NCBI GenBank assembly: GCA_937894165.1
Contig: CALCSX010000176.1
Span: 1 to 39,500, forward strand
Direction: 5' to 3'
Source: an uncultured Saprospiraceae bacterium
GTDB lineage: Bacteria > Bacteroidota > Bacteroidia > Chitinophagales > Saprospiraceae
Length of the DNA stretch: 39,500 bases
Shown: piece after piece, positions 9,225-17,478 of the stretch
Layout: each line of letters starts with the position of its first letter
Numbering within the stretch: the first letter of the stretch is position 1
Translations under genes and position numbers: made by a program
Notes under the pieces: generated by a model
Seen by the model: only the letters and a program-made list of their open reading frames with translations
Told to the model about the DNA's origin: nothing
Databases searched by the model: none

Positions 9225-10643
9225 TTAAGGGAAAATTCCTAATGTAGCATAATCACTTGCTATCTTATTCAAAGCCATTAAAAATGCAGCTGTTCTCAAA
9301 TCTTTAATTTCCTTTTTCCTCTTATACACTTCAAGAATTTGATCCAGCGATGTTATCATTGTTTCCTCCAATCCCGATCTAACTAAATCTATTTCATCAG
9401 CACCTCTTGTTAGCAGTTCTCTTTCTCTGGTATCAATAACCTTTCCCGTAAGTTTTTCAACAGTCTGAACAAAATTAGTGTAGGTATTTTGGTTAAATCT
9501 TTTTTCCATTCTACCGAATCTCATGTGAGAAAGGTTTTTCAACCACTCAAAGTAAGAAACTGTCACACCACCGGCGTTGATATACATATCCGGAATGATT
9601 ACGACTCCCTTCGCCAATAAAATTTCCTCCGCATCAGCAGAAACAGGACCATTGGCACCTTCGGCAATAATTTTTGCCTGGATTCTATGCGCATTTTCCC
9701 CTGTAATTTGATTTTCTAAAGCTGCCGGGATTAAAATATCACAAGGCAACTCAAGGCCTGCCCCCCTACTTTCCAAATTTTTCGCTCCTTCGAAATTCAA
9801 GATTGATCCTGTTATTTTTCTATGAGCAATTAATTTATGAATATCAATACCTTTAGGATTGTACACTGCACCTTCGTACTCCGTTACACCAACAATAATT
9901 GCTCCTCCCTCGTCCTGGCTAATCTTTCCTGCAAAACTTCCAACATTTCCCAATCCTTGAAGAACCACAGTCTTACCCTCGATCCCTGTTTCCATTTTTA
10001 AAGATTTCATCAAATCTTTTCTTGAACAGTATTCTTTAATACCATAGAAAACACCTCGACCGGTAGCTTCTTCTCTACCCCTTACTCCACCTTGATTTAC
10101 AGGCTTACCGGTTACACAAGCTGCTGAATCAATATCTCCATTTCTCAGCGTACTATAAGTATCCACTATCCAAGCCATTTCCCTTGCACCTGTTCCATAA
10201 TCAGGAGCAGGAACATCGATGCCGGGGCCTATGAAGTTTTTCCTCAAAAGTTCAGTCGTATATCTTCTTGTGATTTTTTCTAACTGTTTAACTGAATAGT
10301 TTTTAGGATTTATCGCTACCCCACCCTTTGCTCCTCCGAATGGAACGTCTACGATGGCACACTTAAATGTCATCAGAGCTGCCAAAGCAATAACTTCATC
10401 TTGATCAACATGCTCACTATAACGAATACCACCCTTGGTAGGTAATCTGTGATGAGAATGCTGAGCGCGGTAGGCTTCGATTACTTGATATTCATTCCCG
10501 ATCTTAACAGGGAATTTCATTCGGTAAACTGAATTACATGTTTTAATTTGGGCTAATAAACCTTTTGGTAAGCCGGAGATATCCGCAGCTTTATCAAAAT
10601 TTCTTTGAACGCTTTCAATAAATGAAGGTGCTTTGTTACTCAT
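9225..10643 (-). CDS. Glutamate dehydrogenase (Glu/Leu/Phe/Val dehydrogenase family)
   Basis: This 472-residue enzyme catalyses reversible oxidative deamination of glutamate to 2-oxoglutarate with NAD(P). The substrate domain shows KGGIRYSEHV and the catalytic-lysine motif PFGGAKGG, followed by GPGIDVPAPDYGTG. The Rossmann domain shows LQGLGNVGSFAGK. I place the start at the ATG at 10643 (MSNKAPSF...), because the 13 residues added by the longer frame fall inside ccmD in another frame. This ATG overlaps the ccmD stop as ATGAGTAA, implying translational coupling. Being last in a ccmB-ccmC-ccmD-gdh unit links its expression to respiratory-chain assembly. Coenzyme preference cannot be read reliably. 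Confidence 0.95.
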   Translation of the reverse strand: MSNKAPSFIESVQRNFDKAADISGLPKGLLAQIKTCNSVYRMKFPVKIGNEYQVIEAYRAQHSHHRLPTKGGIRYSEHVDQDEVIALAALMTFKCAIVDVPFGGAKGGVAINPKNYSVKQLEKITRRYTTELLRKNFIGPGIDVPAPDYGTGAREMAWIVDTYSTLRNGDIDSAACVTGKPVNQGGVRGREEATGRGVFYGIKEYCSRKDLMKSLKMETGIEGKTVVLQGLGNVGSFAGKISQDEGGAIIVGVTEYEGAVYNPKGIDIHKLIAHRKITGSILNFEGAKNLESRGAGLELPCDILIPAALENQITGENAHRIQAKIIAEGANGPVSADAEEILLAKGVVIIPDMYINAGGVTVSYFEWLKNLSHMRFGRMEKRFNQNTYTNFVQTVEKLTGKVIDTRERELLTRGADEIDLVRSGLEETMITSLDQILEVYKRKKEIKDLRTAAFLMALNKIASDYATLGIFP

Positions 10644-10836
10644 TTTTATTATTTTTTTCCAATTTTGAAATTCTTTTATCAATAATAAATAAATACAGGG
10701 CCAAACCTATAAATATAATTACCAATACTGCTACTACAACATATATCTTTCCTACTGATCTCATAAAATCAGCATTCTCAACTAAGAACACAAAATTAAG
10801 TGAGGAAGGTAAAAAAGTTTCGATCGCGTTAAACAT
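10636..10836 (-). CDS. ccmD: CcmD family protein
   Basis: The 66-residue single-pass membrane protein has the Bacteroidetes CcmD pattern. ADFMRSVGKIYVV leads into one transmembrane helix (VVVAVLVIIFIGLALYLF), then a short cytoplasmic tail IDKRISKLEK. CcmD stabilises the CcmABC haem-export/chaperone complex in cytochrome c maturation system I. It lies downstream of ccmC and ccmB on the same strand, as expected. Its last codons overlap the start of glutamate dehydrogenase by 8 bases. Such small genes are often missed, but the sequence match and synteny here are strong. Confidence 0.85.
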   Translation of the reverse strand: MFNAIETFLPSSLNFVFLVENADFMRSVGKIYVVVAVLVIIFIGLALYLFIIDKRISKLEKNNKNE

Positions 10837-10936
10837 TAAAATAATTTTTTATTCGCGCGGTAAACATCGCTATATTTTAAATACAAACAAAATATTTTAG
10901 CATCATTTTTGACAAAACACATCCTTAATTTTGTGG

Positions 10937-11983
10937 CTATTCTGCATTTTTCCACTCTATGCTTAAAAGCCGCCAAATTATATTTGATATCCACATAAAA
11001 ACTAATATCCATCCCAAAATTGAAGGGTAAAAAACCAACCGCATAACATTGTCTAAATCCTCACCCCCAAAGCCCGGATTGCCACCACTTCCCGGATGCA
11101 AACTAGCCTGCATTCGCGGTATGACAAATAATAAAGGGATCATACAGAAAAAAGCAAAGATATTAAATACCGCTCCAATTCTGGCTCTCTTGTCAATATC
11201 TGTATAGGAATTCCTCAGTACAAAATATGCGCAATAAATCAGTAAGGCGACAGCCGACATATTCTGTTTGACATCCCCACTCCATGGTTCTCCCCAAGTG
11301 TAATTTGCCCAGACTGCTCCGGTGCTCAATCCGAGAATCCCTAAAACTATCCCGGAAATTGTATAGCCTACAGCTTTAAAGTCATACAATTTATTGTTAC
11401 TCACCAAAAATCTTATACTATTAACCATAGCAATAATTAGTATGACAATCATCGCAAACCACATAGCCACATGGAAATACAGATTCCTGATAGTTTCAAG
11501 TAATAAGTTTCTAAATGGAATCCCTAAACTCTCTTTTTGATAAAAATTATCCGAAGAAATTTCTTGCCAAGAATTCACTCCTATCACTGAGTTGGATTCT
11601 TGAAAGAAAACAGCAGAAGGTAAAATCAGACTACCATTTATAGGGTCAGAAACTACTAGTGTCAGATCTTTGGCAGAGATGCCTTTGGGAAGTGTGTTTG
11701 GCATTTGAAACCTCAGCACCAAATCTCTTTCATCCGCAACTTTAATATCTGTTGCTGCCAAAAAATAATCCGAGCTTGTCTTGAGCCATGCTTTTAAATT
11801 TTCTGCATTCGTATAACTGGTATTGTAGGTCAAAATATTCAATTCCAACTCTTGACCGCCCTCCGCTTGACTTTTATCAATTTGTATTATTCCGGGGTTT
11901 AATGGCATCAATAGTCCTGCTATAATGCTATATACAACCAAAACAACTCCTAAAATCTTCCACCAACTTTTTTTCAAATTCAT
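10937..11983 (-). CDS. ccmC: CcmC-like cytochrome c assembly protein with extra extracytoplasmic segment
   Basis: The 348-residue membrane protein handles haem in cytochrome c maturation. The C-terminal 190 residues match the CcmC core: a His in NLYFHVAMWF, the Trp-rich WWD-like loop (TWGEPWSGDVKQN) and a second His in SLHPGSGGNPGF, with about five transmembrane helices. Unusually, an N-terminal helix (about 8-28) is followed by about 135 polar, beta-rich residues (about 29-165) before the core begins. Typical CcmC proteins are about 220-250 residues and lack this. The first helix plus segment would put a small, perhaps Ig-like, domain outside the cytoplasm. It lies 20 bases downstream of ccmB and upstream of ccmD. 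Confidence 0.88.
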   Translation of the reverse strand: MNLKKSWWKILGVVLVVYSIIAGLLMPLNPGIIQIDKSQAEGGQELELNILTYNTSYTNAENLKAWLKTSSDYFLAATDIKVADERDLVLRFQMPNTLPKGISAKDLTLVVSDPINGSLILPSAVFFQESNSVIGVNSWQEISSDNFYQKESLGIPFRNLLLETIRNLYFHVAMWFAMIVILIIAMVNSIRFLVSNNKLYDFKAVGYTISGIVLGILGLSTGAVWANYTWGEPWSGDVKQNMSAVALLIYCAYFVLRNSYTDIDKRARIGAVFNIFAFFCMIPLLFVIPRMQASLHPGSGGNPGFGGEDLDNVMRLVFYPSILGWILVFMWISNIIWRLLSIEWKNAE

Positions 11984-12003
11984 GTTATAAAGTATAAATA
12001 TTT

Positions 12004-12663
12004 CTAATCTTTCCAGGCAGCCGGAAACAATAATATGACTAATGAAACTAACAACAAATCAATAGCTAACAAAATCATTAAATCCTGGCTCACAGAACTG
12101 TCTTGTATCAAAAGTAATGCATTGGCCGAAACTTTCAACAACAATAGCAAAGTAGGTACAACTAATGGAATCACTAAAATAGACATTAAAGAAGTATTAC
12201 TTCGAGCTTTCGCAACTAAACCCGCTATAAATGTCAATGCTAGAGACAAGCCTAGGCCTGCTAATAAAATCGCAATGATAAACAATCCAAAATCCCTAAC
12301 AGGATTGCCGGCTATAAAAATCAAAGCCCCAAATGAGGCTAGATATAAACTCACCAGCAAAATAAAATTATAAATGACCTTAGACAAAAATAATTCGAAA
12401 GGCGAAACCAATTGGTAATAGTACAACGATGCATCACTGCTTTCCGACTGGAAACTCTTGGAAATGGCATTTATGGAAACAAAAAGAACCAACATCCAGT
12501 AGACCGCATTCCAAACCTGAGCCTGCATATCAGCAAAGGAAGACTTAAAAATATAGGCCGTTCCAAAAACATAAAGTATGATCCCGGAAATGCTAAAAGC
12601 ATTTCGAAACTCTAACTTAAATTCTTTAACTATCAATTGATATATTCGAGACAATATCACCAC
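12004..12663 (-). CDS. ccmB: Haem exporter permease CcmB
   Basis: The 219-residue protein has the CcmB pattern: an amphipathic start (IYQLIVKEFKLEFRNAFS) followed by about six transmembrane helices, including the conserved block LFVSINAISKSFQSE and the SPFELFLSKVIYN loop. With CcmA (not in this window) and CcmC it forms the ABC complex that loads or releases holo-CcmE. The start codon appears to be GTG at 12663 or the next codon at 12660. The only nearby ATG is out of frame and runs into a stop after one codon. It is first in the ccmB-ccmC-ccmD-gdh unit, with a good promoter just upstream. Confidence 0.9.
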   Translation of the reverse strand: MVILSRIYQLIVKEFKLEFRNAFSISGIILYVFGTAYIFKSSFADMQAQVWNAVYWMLVLFVSINAISKSFQSESSDASLYYYQLVSPFELFLSKVIYNFILLVSLYLASFGALIFIAGNPVRDFGLFIIAILLAGLGLSLALTFIAGLVAKARSNTSLMSILVIPLVVPTLLLLLKVSANALLLIQDSSVSQDLMILLAIDLLLVSLVILLFPAAWKD

Positions 12664-12676
12664 ATTTTATATAATA

Positions 12677-12706
12677 CAAAGATACGAACTTAGCTGAATA
12701 GCACAA
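12677..12706 (-). promoter_or_regulatory. Bacteroidetes-type promoter of the ccmB-ccmC-ccmD-gdh unit
   Basis: On the minus strand a TTG (12706-12704) is followed after 19 bases by TATCTTTG (12684-12677). This fits the TTG-N17-23-TAnnTTTG consensus at both boxes. The -7 box ends 13 bases before the ccmB GTG, giving a very short leader. Confidence 0.6.
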
Positions 12707-12802
12707 TTTTTAATTATTATTTGACTAAAATTTGATTCTATACAATTTTAATTATATATTAGATTAAAATTTAATATATTGTGTATTCATTAAAATAGAA
12801 AT

Positions 12803-13993
12803 ATGAAAATTTTCATATCTTTCTTACTGACCTTTCTCCTACTTTCTGCTTCATCGAATGCTCAATCCGACAATGATGATTATCTTGAAGCTAGTCCGGA
12901 GCCGGGAGATGCTTTAAGTCATTTTCTTTCAAGATACAATGTTAATAATGATGGATGCAATCGCAGTAGATTTTACGAATTAAATAATTTAGACCAAGCC
13001 AGCACTTTAATCCTAGGTCAAAAATATAAATTGCCTATACTAGTCTACAAATACAATAGTAAAAACATCCGTTCCACAATTGATGATTCCTCCTACGAAA
13101 AAGCACTTAGAATTCAACACTACAATGAAAATATGTCCGCTAATAAAATCAAAACGGCATGCTTTCGAGAAGACAAAGAACTGTGGGTTCCCTATAACGA
13201 GATTTATTGCGTAGCTATACCGCCACTTGAAAACGAGGGTGGTTCTGCATCAAAAGACTACATAATCGAGCCACTTTTCGGGAAAAAATACGAAAAAGTG
13301 ATTATCACCGACAGAAGCTTAGACAAAAAGGTGTATTATATTGTTTCCGGGCATGGCGGGCCGGATCCCGGAGCTGTCTCGGCAGCAGGAAATCACATGC
13401 TTTGTGAGGATGAATATGCCTATGATACAGGTTTGAGACTAGCACGAAATTTGATGAGTCACGGGGCAATAGTATATATGATTGTTCAAGACCAAAATGA
13501 TGGTATTAGGGACGATAGATTGTTGGATTGTGATACAGATGAAAGAGATATCAATGGAGTCGTAATCCCTTTAGGGCATTTGTCAAGGCTACAACAAAGA
13601 GTAAGTTCCATCAATGAACTCTATTTAATACATAAAAAGGATGCCATTGAACAACTGGCAATAATGATCCATGTGGATAGTAGAAGTCAAAATCTTAGAC
13701 AAGATATATTTTTTTACTACGATCCAAACAGTAGCATGGGAAAGGAGCATGCCAGTAAAATGCATTATAAACTGAAGGAGAAATATTCTATTTATAGGTC
13801 TAACGGATCTTATTCGGGAACACTAAGCTCTCGCAATTTATATGTTTTAAGAAAAACATACCCTCCAGCAGTTTTCATAGAATTGGCAAATATTCAAAAT
13901 GTAGAGGATAGAAAAAGATTTTTGCCCGCCTACAATCGACAAAATATGGCTGATTGGCTAGCAGAAAGTATTTTAGATGGCAAGGAAATTTAG
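12803..13993 (+). CDS. N-acetylmuramoyl-L-alanine amidase (Amidase_3) with LysM-like N-terminal region
   Basis: This is a 396-residue exported cell-wall hydrolase. A signal peptide (ends near SNAQ-S) is followed by a divergent LysM-like segment (about 35-80, with LSHFLSRYNV and LGQKYKLPILV), a linker, and an Amidase_3 catalytic domain from about residue 177. The zinc and catalytic residues are visible: His184 in SGHGGPDPGA, a Glu in EDEYAYDTG (Glu204 most likely), His290 in MIHVDS and Glu360 in FIELANIQN. It would cleave the amide bond between MurNAc and L-Ala in the periplasm, in daughter-cell separation or turnover. It is convergent with the LuxE-like gene, with 3 bases between the stops. 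Confidence 0.88.
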   Translation: MKIFISFLLTFLLLSASSNAQSDNDDYLEASPEPGDALSHFLSRYNVNNDGCNRSRFYELNNLDQASTLILGQKYKLPILVYKYNSKNIRSTIDDSSYEKALRIQHYNENMSANKIKTACFREDKELWVPYNEIYCVAIPPLENEGGSASKDYIIEPLFGKKYEKVIITDRSLDKKVYYIVSGHGGPDPGAVSAAGNHMLCEDEYAYDTGLRLARNLMSHGAIVYMIVQDQNDGIRDDRLLDCDTDERDINGVVIPLGHLSRLQQRVSSINELYLIHKKDAIEQLAIMIHVDSRSQNLRQDIFFYYDPNSSMGKEHASKMHYKLKEKYSIYRSNGSYSGTLSSRNLYVLRKTYPPAVFIELANIQNVEDRKRFLPAYNRQNMADWLAESILDGKEI

Positions 13994-13996
13994 GAA

Positions 13997-15013
13997 TTAC
14001 AAATCCGACATCATCAAATTGCAACCTCTTATATCAGCATTGTCAAATCTTCCTGTCACTGTAAATTGGTCTTCGCTGAATTTCTTACCCAAATCGCTTG
14101 TGCCCAGAAAAGAACAGGTATCAATATTTGCCAGATCAATGACATTGATTAAGCCCTCTTTGCCATTCTTAACCGGTGTTAAGGGGTCAGTGGAATCTGT
14201 AATTATAATTTTCATTGATTTGGAGCAATCAAAAACTCCATTTCCTTTAGAATAAGACTGAGAGAGTAATTCCGTCATACCATACTCAGAATACACATTA
14301 TCAATATTTAAACCGGTTTTAAGAGTTGCGTGCATTTCACTGCGAGTAATTTCCTTTCGCCTCCCCTTCATACCACCGGTTTCCATTACAATAACTCCGC
14401 CCCAATCTAAACTCTGATTCTCCACGAGGTCAAGTAATGCAAAACTGACGCCAATAACAACCGGAATCTTCTGTCCTCGTTCCAAACAATCATGGACATT
14501 TGATATCAAATCAGCAAAATTGTTAAGATAAAAACCCCCTTGAGCCTTATGAATAAAATAATCCACCATATGGACCAGACTGGAATCCTGTCTTTCAAGA
14601 TAAGATGGCAGCAAGCCAAAAAAATGATAATCTGAAATATCTCCACCGAAATTGTCATTCCATATTTGCATTGAAATCCATTCGTACCATTCTAAATCAT
14701 GTACATAATGTTGAGACTTGTTAGCAGTCCCTTGAGTAGTGCCACTTGATCGGAATATTTTCTCCTCTCGCCAGTCTGTCGTTTTGATAATATTGGACTT
14801 AAACAATTCAATTGGGAGAAAAGGAATTTCATTTATAGAACTAATAGTTTCAGGTGTCCGCTGTAGTATTCTACAAAATTGATTATAAATGTGATTATAT
14901 GTAAATTGATATTCAAATATCTCCAGAATTAATTCGTTATAGTTTGGACTGTCGGCTTCGAACAATTTTTGTACTTTGTCCAACAAATGAACTCTGAAAT
15001 TCGTATTATTCAT
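13997..15013 (-). CDS. LuxE/PaaK-like acyl-protein synthetase
   Basis: The 338-residue protein belongs to the adenylate-forming superfamily and resembles LuxE acyl-protein synthetases. Diagnostic parts are the phosphate-binding motif RSSGTTQG near residue 89, METGGMKGRRKEITR in the middle, and YSEYGMTELLSQ, the adenylate-binding motif. LuxE activates fatty acids as acyl-AMP and passes them to a cysteine before reduction by LuxC. No luxC-like reductase or other partner is in the window, so the acyl acceptor here is unknown. Similar solitary genes are common in Bacteroidota. A TACCTTTG element upstream may drive it. Confidence 0.82.
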   Translation of the reverse strand: MNNTNFRVHLLDKVQKLFEADSPNYNELILEIFEYQFTYNHIYNQFCRILQRTPETISSINEIPFLPIELFKSNIIKTTDWREEKIFRSSGTTQGTANKSQHYVHDLEWYEWISMQIWNDNFGGDISDYHFFGLLPSYLERQDSSLVHMVDYFIHKAQGGFYLNNFADLISNVHDCLERGQKIPVVIGVSFALLDLVENQSLDWGGVIVMETGGMKGRRKEITRSEMHATLKTGLNIDNVYSEYGMTELLSQSYSKGNGVFDCSKSMKIIITDSTDPLTPVKNGKEGLINVIDLANIDTCSFLGTSDLGKKFSEDQFTVTGRFDNADIRGCNLMMSDL

Positions 15014-15061
15014 ATATTTCTCTTGATTTCATCTTAGAAATTCCGACATTGCATTATAAAA

Positions 15062-15069
15062 CAAAGGTA
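15062..15069 (-). promoter_or_regulatory. Candidate -7 promoter element for the LuxE-like gene
   Basis: On the minus strand TACCTTTG matches TAnnTTTG, about 48 bases before the LuxE-like ATG. Its upstream part would overlap the start of the divergent lipoprotein gene. No -33 TTG is seen. Confidence 0.3.
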
Positions 15070-15071
15070 AC

Positions 15072-15554
15072 ATGTTAAGGTTGATTTATTTTCTTACGGT
15101 CATTTTTATATTATCATATTACTCTTGTACTCAAACACCTGATTTCCCTGTTGAGCCGGTAATCTCTGATTTTAGAGTGAGCAAAAATGTGCTTCTACAA
15201 GGATTAGGAGATCAGGATTCAATACAATTTATAATTGATTTCACAGATGGAGATGGTGATTTAGGAAGTAATGATAGTTTAAATATTTTCATTATAGACA
15301 ATAGAAATGGCTCGACTTTCGAACAGTTTCAAATTCCATTTATACCGGAAGCCGGTGCCAATAATGGTATTCAGGGAACAATTACTGCTTTCGCAAATAC
15401 AACTTGTTGCGTTTTTCCAAACATGCAAGCGCCCTGCACCCCTTCCACTGAATTCCCGACTAACGAATTAACTTTTACGATTTATATTAAGGATAGAGCA
15501 GGTAATGAAAGCAACCATCTTGAATCCCCTCCCATTACCCTGCTTTGTCAGTAA
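15072..15554 (+). CDS. Small predicted lipoprotein, function unknown
   Basis: The 160-residue protein has a hydrophobic leader ending in a lipobox-like SYYSC, so Cys19 is the likely lipidated residue. The mature part contains FTDGDGDLGSNDSL, a Gly/Asp-rich loop frequent in Bacteroidetes lipoproteins with an Ig-like fold, and ends with IYIKDRAGNES before the last strand. Four further cysteines lie in its second half (CC, C, terminal C). The product is probably anchored in the periplasm or at the outer membrane. It is convergent with hemF with a 4-base gap. No function can be given. Confidence 0.72.
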   Translation: MLRLIYFLTVIFILSYYSCTQTPDFPVEPVISDFRVSKNVLLQGLGDQDSIQFIIDFTDGDGDLGSNDSLNIFIIDNRNGSTFEQFQIPFIPEAGANNGIQGTITAFANTTCCVFPNMQAPCTPSTEFPTNELTFTIYIKDRAGNESNHLESPPITLLCQ

Positions 15555-15558
15555 AAAA

Positions 15559-16446
15559 TCATTGCAACCAATCTACAGCTTGAGCTTTTAAATAACTTTG
15601 TGTTATTTCCTCAGCTGAATTGCTTTCAGGCTCATACCCATAAATCCAATTGGCTTGTGGAGGTAGACTCATTAAAATAGATTCAGTCCGCCCGTCCGTT
15701 TCAAGTCCAAATTTAGTACCTCGGTCCCACACAAGATTAAACTCGGCATATCTGCCTCTACGCAATTTCATCCACTCGAGATGAGCTTCAGTGTATTCAT
15801 AATCTTTAAATTTTTCCACTTGTTCAGTATAAGCCGGCACGAAAGTCCTGCCCACAGCTAATGAAAAATCCAAAAGCACAGACTTTAAGTGGCCTGCTTT
15901 TCCATTCAATCTATCGTAAAATATGCCTCCTACACCTCGTGATTCCTTTCTATGTTTAATGTTGAAATATTCATCCGCCCACTTTTTATAATTTGGATAA
16001 AAATTGGCATCAAAACCATCACATGTGTCTTTAAGTTTTTGATGAAATGCTTTTGCCATCTCCGGGAAAATATAATGTGGTGTCAAATCAATTCCTCCAC
16101 CAAACCACCAGTCATTATTAGATTCAAAATATCGAATATTCATATGTATGATCGGAACAAAGGGATTGTGCGGATGCAATACTATTGAAACCCCTGTGGC
16201 GAAAAACTCTCCGCCGCTCATCTCCAGTTTTTCTGCCACATTTCCGGGCATCAATCCATGTACAGCAGAAAAATTAACGCCACCTTTTTCAATAATACTT
16301 CCACTAATAACCCGGGTAAATCCTCCCCCACCACCTTGTCTTTCCCAAGGATCCTCAAGAAACTTTCCCGTACCATCCAAGGCCTCAAGTCCTTCGCATA
16401 TTTCTATTTGCAAGCGTCTAAAATCATCGGCAATTTGTTCTTTCAT
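15559..16446 (-). CDS. hemF: Oxygen-dependent coproporphyrinogen III oxidase
   Basis: The 295-residue enzyme matches HemF over its full length. Recognisable blocks are GGGGFTRVISGS, GVSIVLHPHNPFVPIIHMN, DWWFGGGIDLTPHY, RGVGGIFYDRLNG and the C-terminal RRGRYAEFNLVWDRGTKFGL. It catalyses two O2-dependent decarboxylations of coproporphyrinogen III to protoporphyrinogen IX in haem synthesis. This implies an aerobic or microaerobic life and fits the nearby cytochrome c maturation genes. It is divergent from the nucleoside phosphorylase gene, with 142 AT-rich bases between. Confidence 0.96.
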   Translation of the reverse strand: MKEQIADDFRRLQIEICEGLEALDGTGKFLEDPWERQGGGGGFTRVISGSIIEKGGVNFSAVHGLMPGNVAEKLEMSGGEFFATGVSIVLHPHNPFVPIIHMNIRYFESNNDWWFGGGIDLTPHYIFPEMAKAFHQKLKDTCDGFDANFYPNYKKWADEYFNIKHRKESRGVGGIFYDRLNGKAGHLKSVLLDFSLAVGRTFVPAYTEQVEKFKDYEYTEAHLEWMKLRRGRYAEFNLVWDRGTKFGLETDGRTESILMSLPPQANWIYGYEPESNSAEEITQSYLKAQAVDWLQ

Positions 16447-16588
16447 GATTTATTTCTTTGAGTTTAATACAATTGGGTCGTAATTTTTTCCCAATCCATT
16501 CTGATAGCGGTAGACTTTTACCTATATTTCTACAATTTTAATGAATCTTTATTATATTAATTAACAAGAATAAAATATTGACACGAAA

Positions 16589-17458
16589 ATGATTTTTAAA
16601 GACTCTGAATTAATCATACAAGACAACAAGATATATCATTTGAACTTGTCACCTGATCAATTAACACACAATGTAATTACTGTGGGCGATCCTAATCGTG
16701 TTCAAAAGGTTTCCAATATGTTTGATGAGATCACTTTTATTTCCGAAAAACGAGAATTCATAGTGCATGGTGGAATATACAAAAGCAAAGATATTTCTGT
16801 AATTTCCACAGGTATAGGCACTGATAATATTGACATTGTAATTAATGAGTTTGATGCTCTTGCCAATATCGATTTCACCACCAGAATGCGCAAAAATGAA
16901 CACACTAGCTTAAATTTTATAAGAATAGGAACTTCCGGCGCTATCCATCCTTCTATTTGCCTTGGTGACTTTCTCGTTTCAGTAGCCGCTACGGGATTGG
17001 AATCACTTATGCAATTCTATAGTCACCAGCCTTCAGATTTAGAAAGTAAATTAAATGAAGTAGCTTCCGGCATTTTTGAAAATAAAATAATGCCTTTAAG
17101 TTTTCAAGGATCAGAATCCTTGATCAATTCTGTGCCAAGTAAGTTCAAAAAAGGCTATACACTAACCTGCCCGGGTTTTTATGGCCCTCAGGAAAGAAAT
17201 TTACTAGCCAAGCCGAGGTTCAAAGGTTTTATTGAAAAGTTTTCAGCTTGGCATGAGGAGAATTATCTCCATTTTACCAACATGGAAATGGAAACCTCAG
17301 GAATATACGGTATGTCCAGCATTCTGGGACATAAAGCAATTTCTTTCAATGCTATCCTTGCGGAAAGGCACAGCGGCAAATTCCATCCCAATCCTATGGA
17401 CTTAGAAGAAGAAATAATTCAAACAGTGTTAGACTGGATCTCTGAAACATTAATTTAA
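16589..17458 (+). CDS. Nucleoside phosphorylase (uridine phosphorylase-like)
   Basis: The 289-residue enzyme belongs to the PNP/UDP family. It shows the phosphate-binding VGDPNRV near residue 32, the STGIGTDNI loop, RIGTSGAI in mid-protein, and the purine/pyrimidine-site NMEMETSGIYG near residue 230. These features favour the uridine phosphorylase branch, which splits nucleosides with phosphate to free base and (deoxy)ribose-1-phosphate. Exact base preference is not certain. It is convergent with the macroglobulin gene with a 20-base gap. Confidence 0.88.
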   Translation: MIFKDSELIIQDNKIYHLNLSPDQLTHNVITVGDPNRVQKVSNMFDEITFISEKREFIVHGGIYKSKDISVISTGIGTDNIDIVINEFDALANIDFTTRMRKNEHTSLNFIRIGTSGAIHPSICLGDFLVSVAATGLESLMQFYSHQPSDLESKLNEVASGIFENKIMPLSFQGSESLINSVPSKFKKGYTLTCPGFYGPQERNLLAKPRFKGFIEKFSAWHEENYLHFTNMEMETSGIYGMSSILGHKAISFNAILAERHSGKFHPNPMDLEEEIIQTVLDWISETLI

Positions 17459-17478
17459 CTCTTCAAAAACATTTACTT

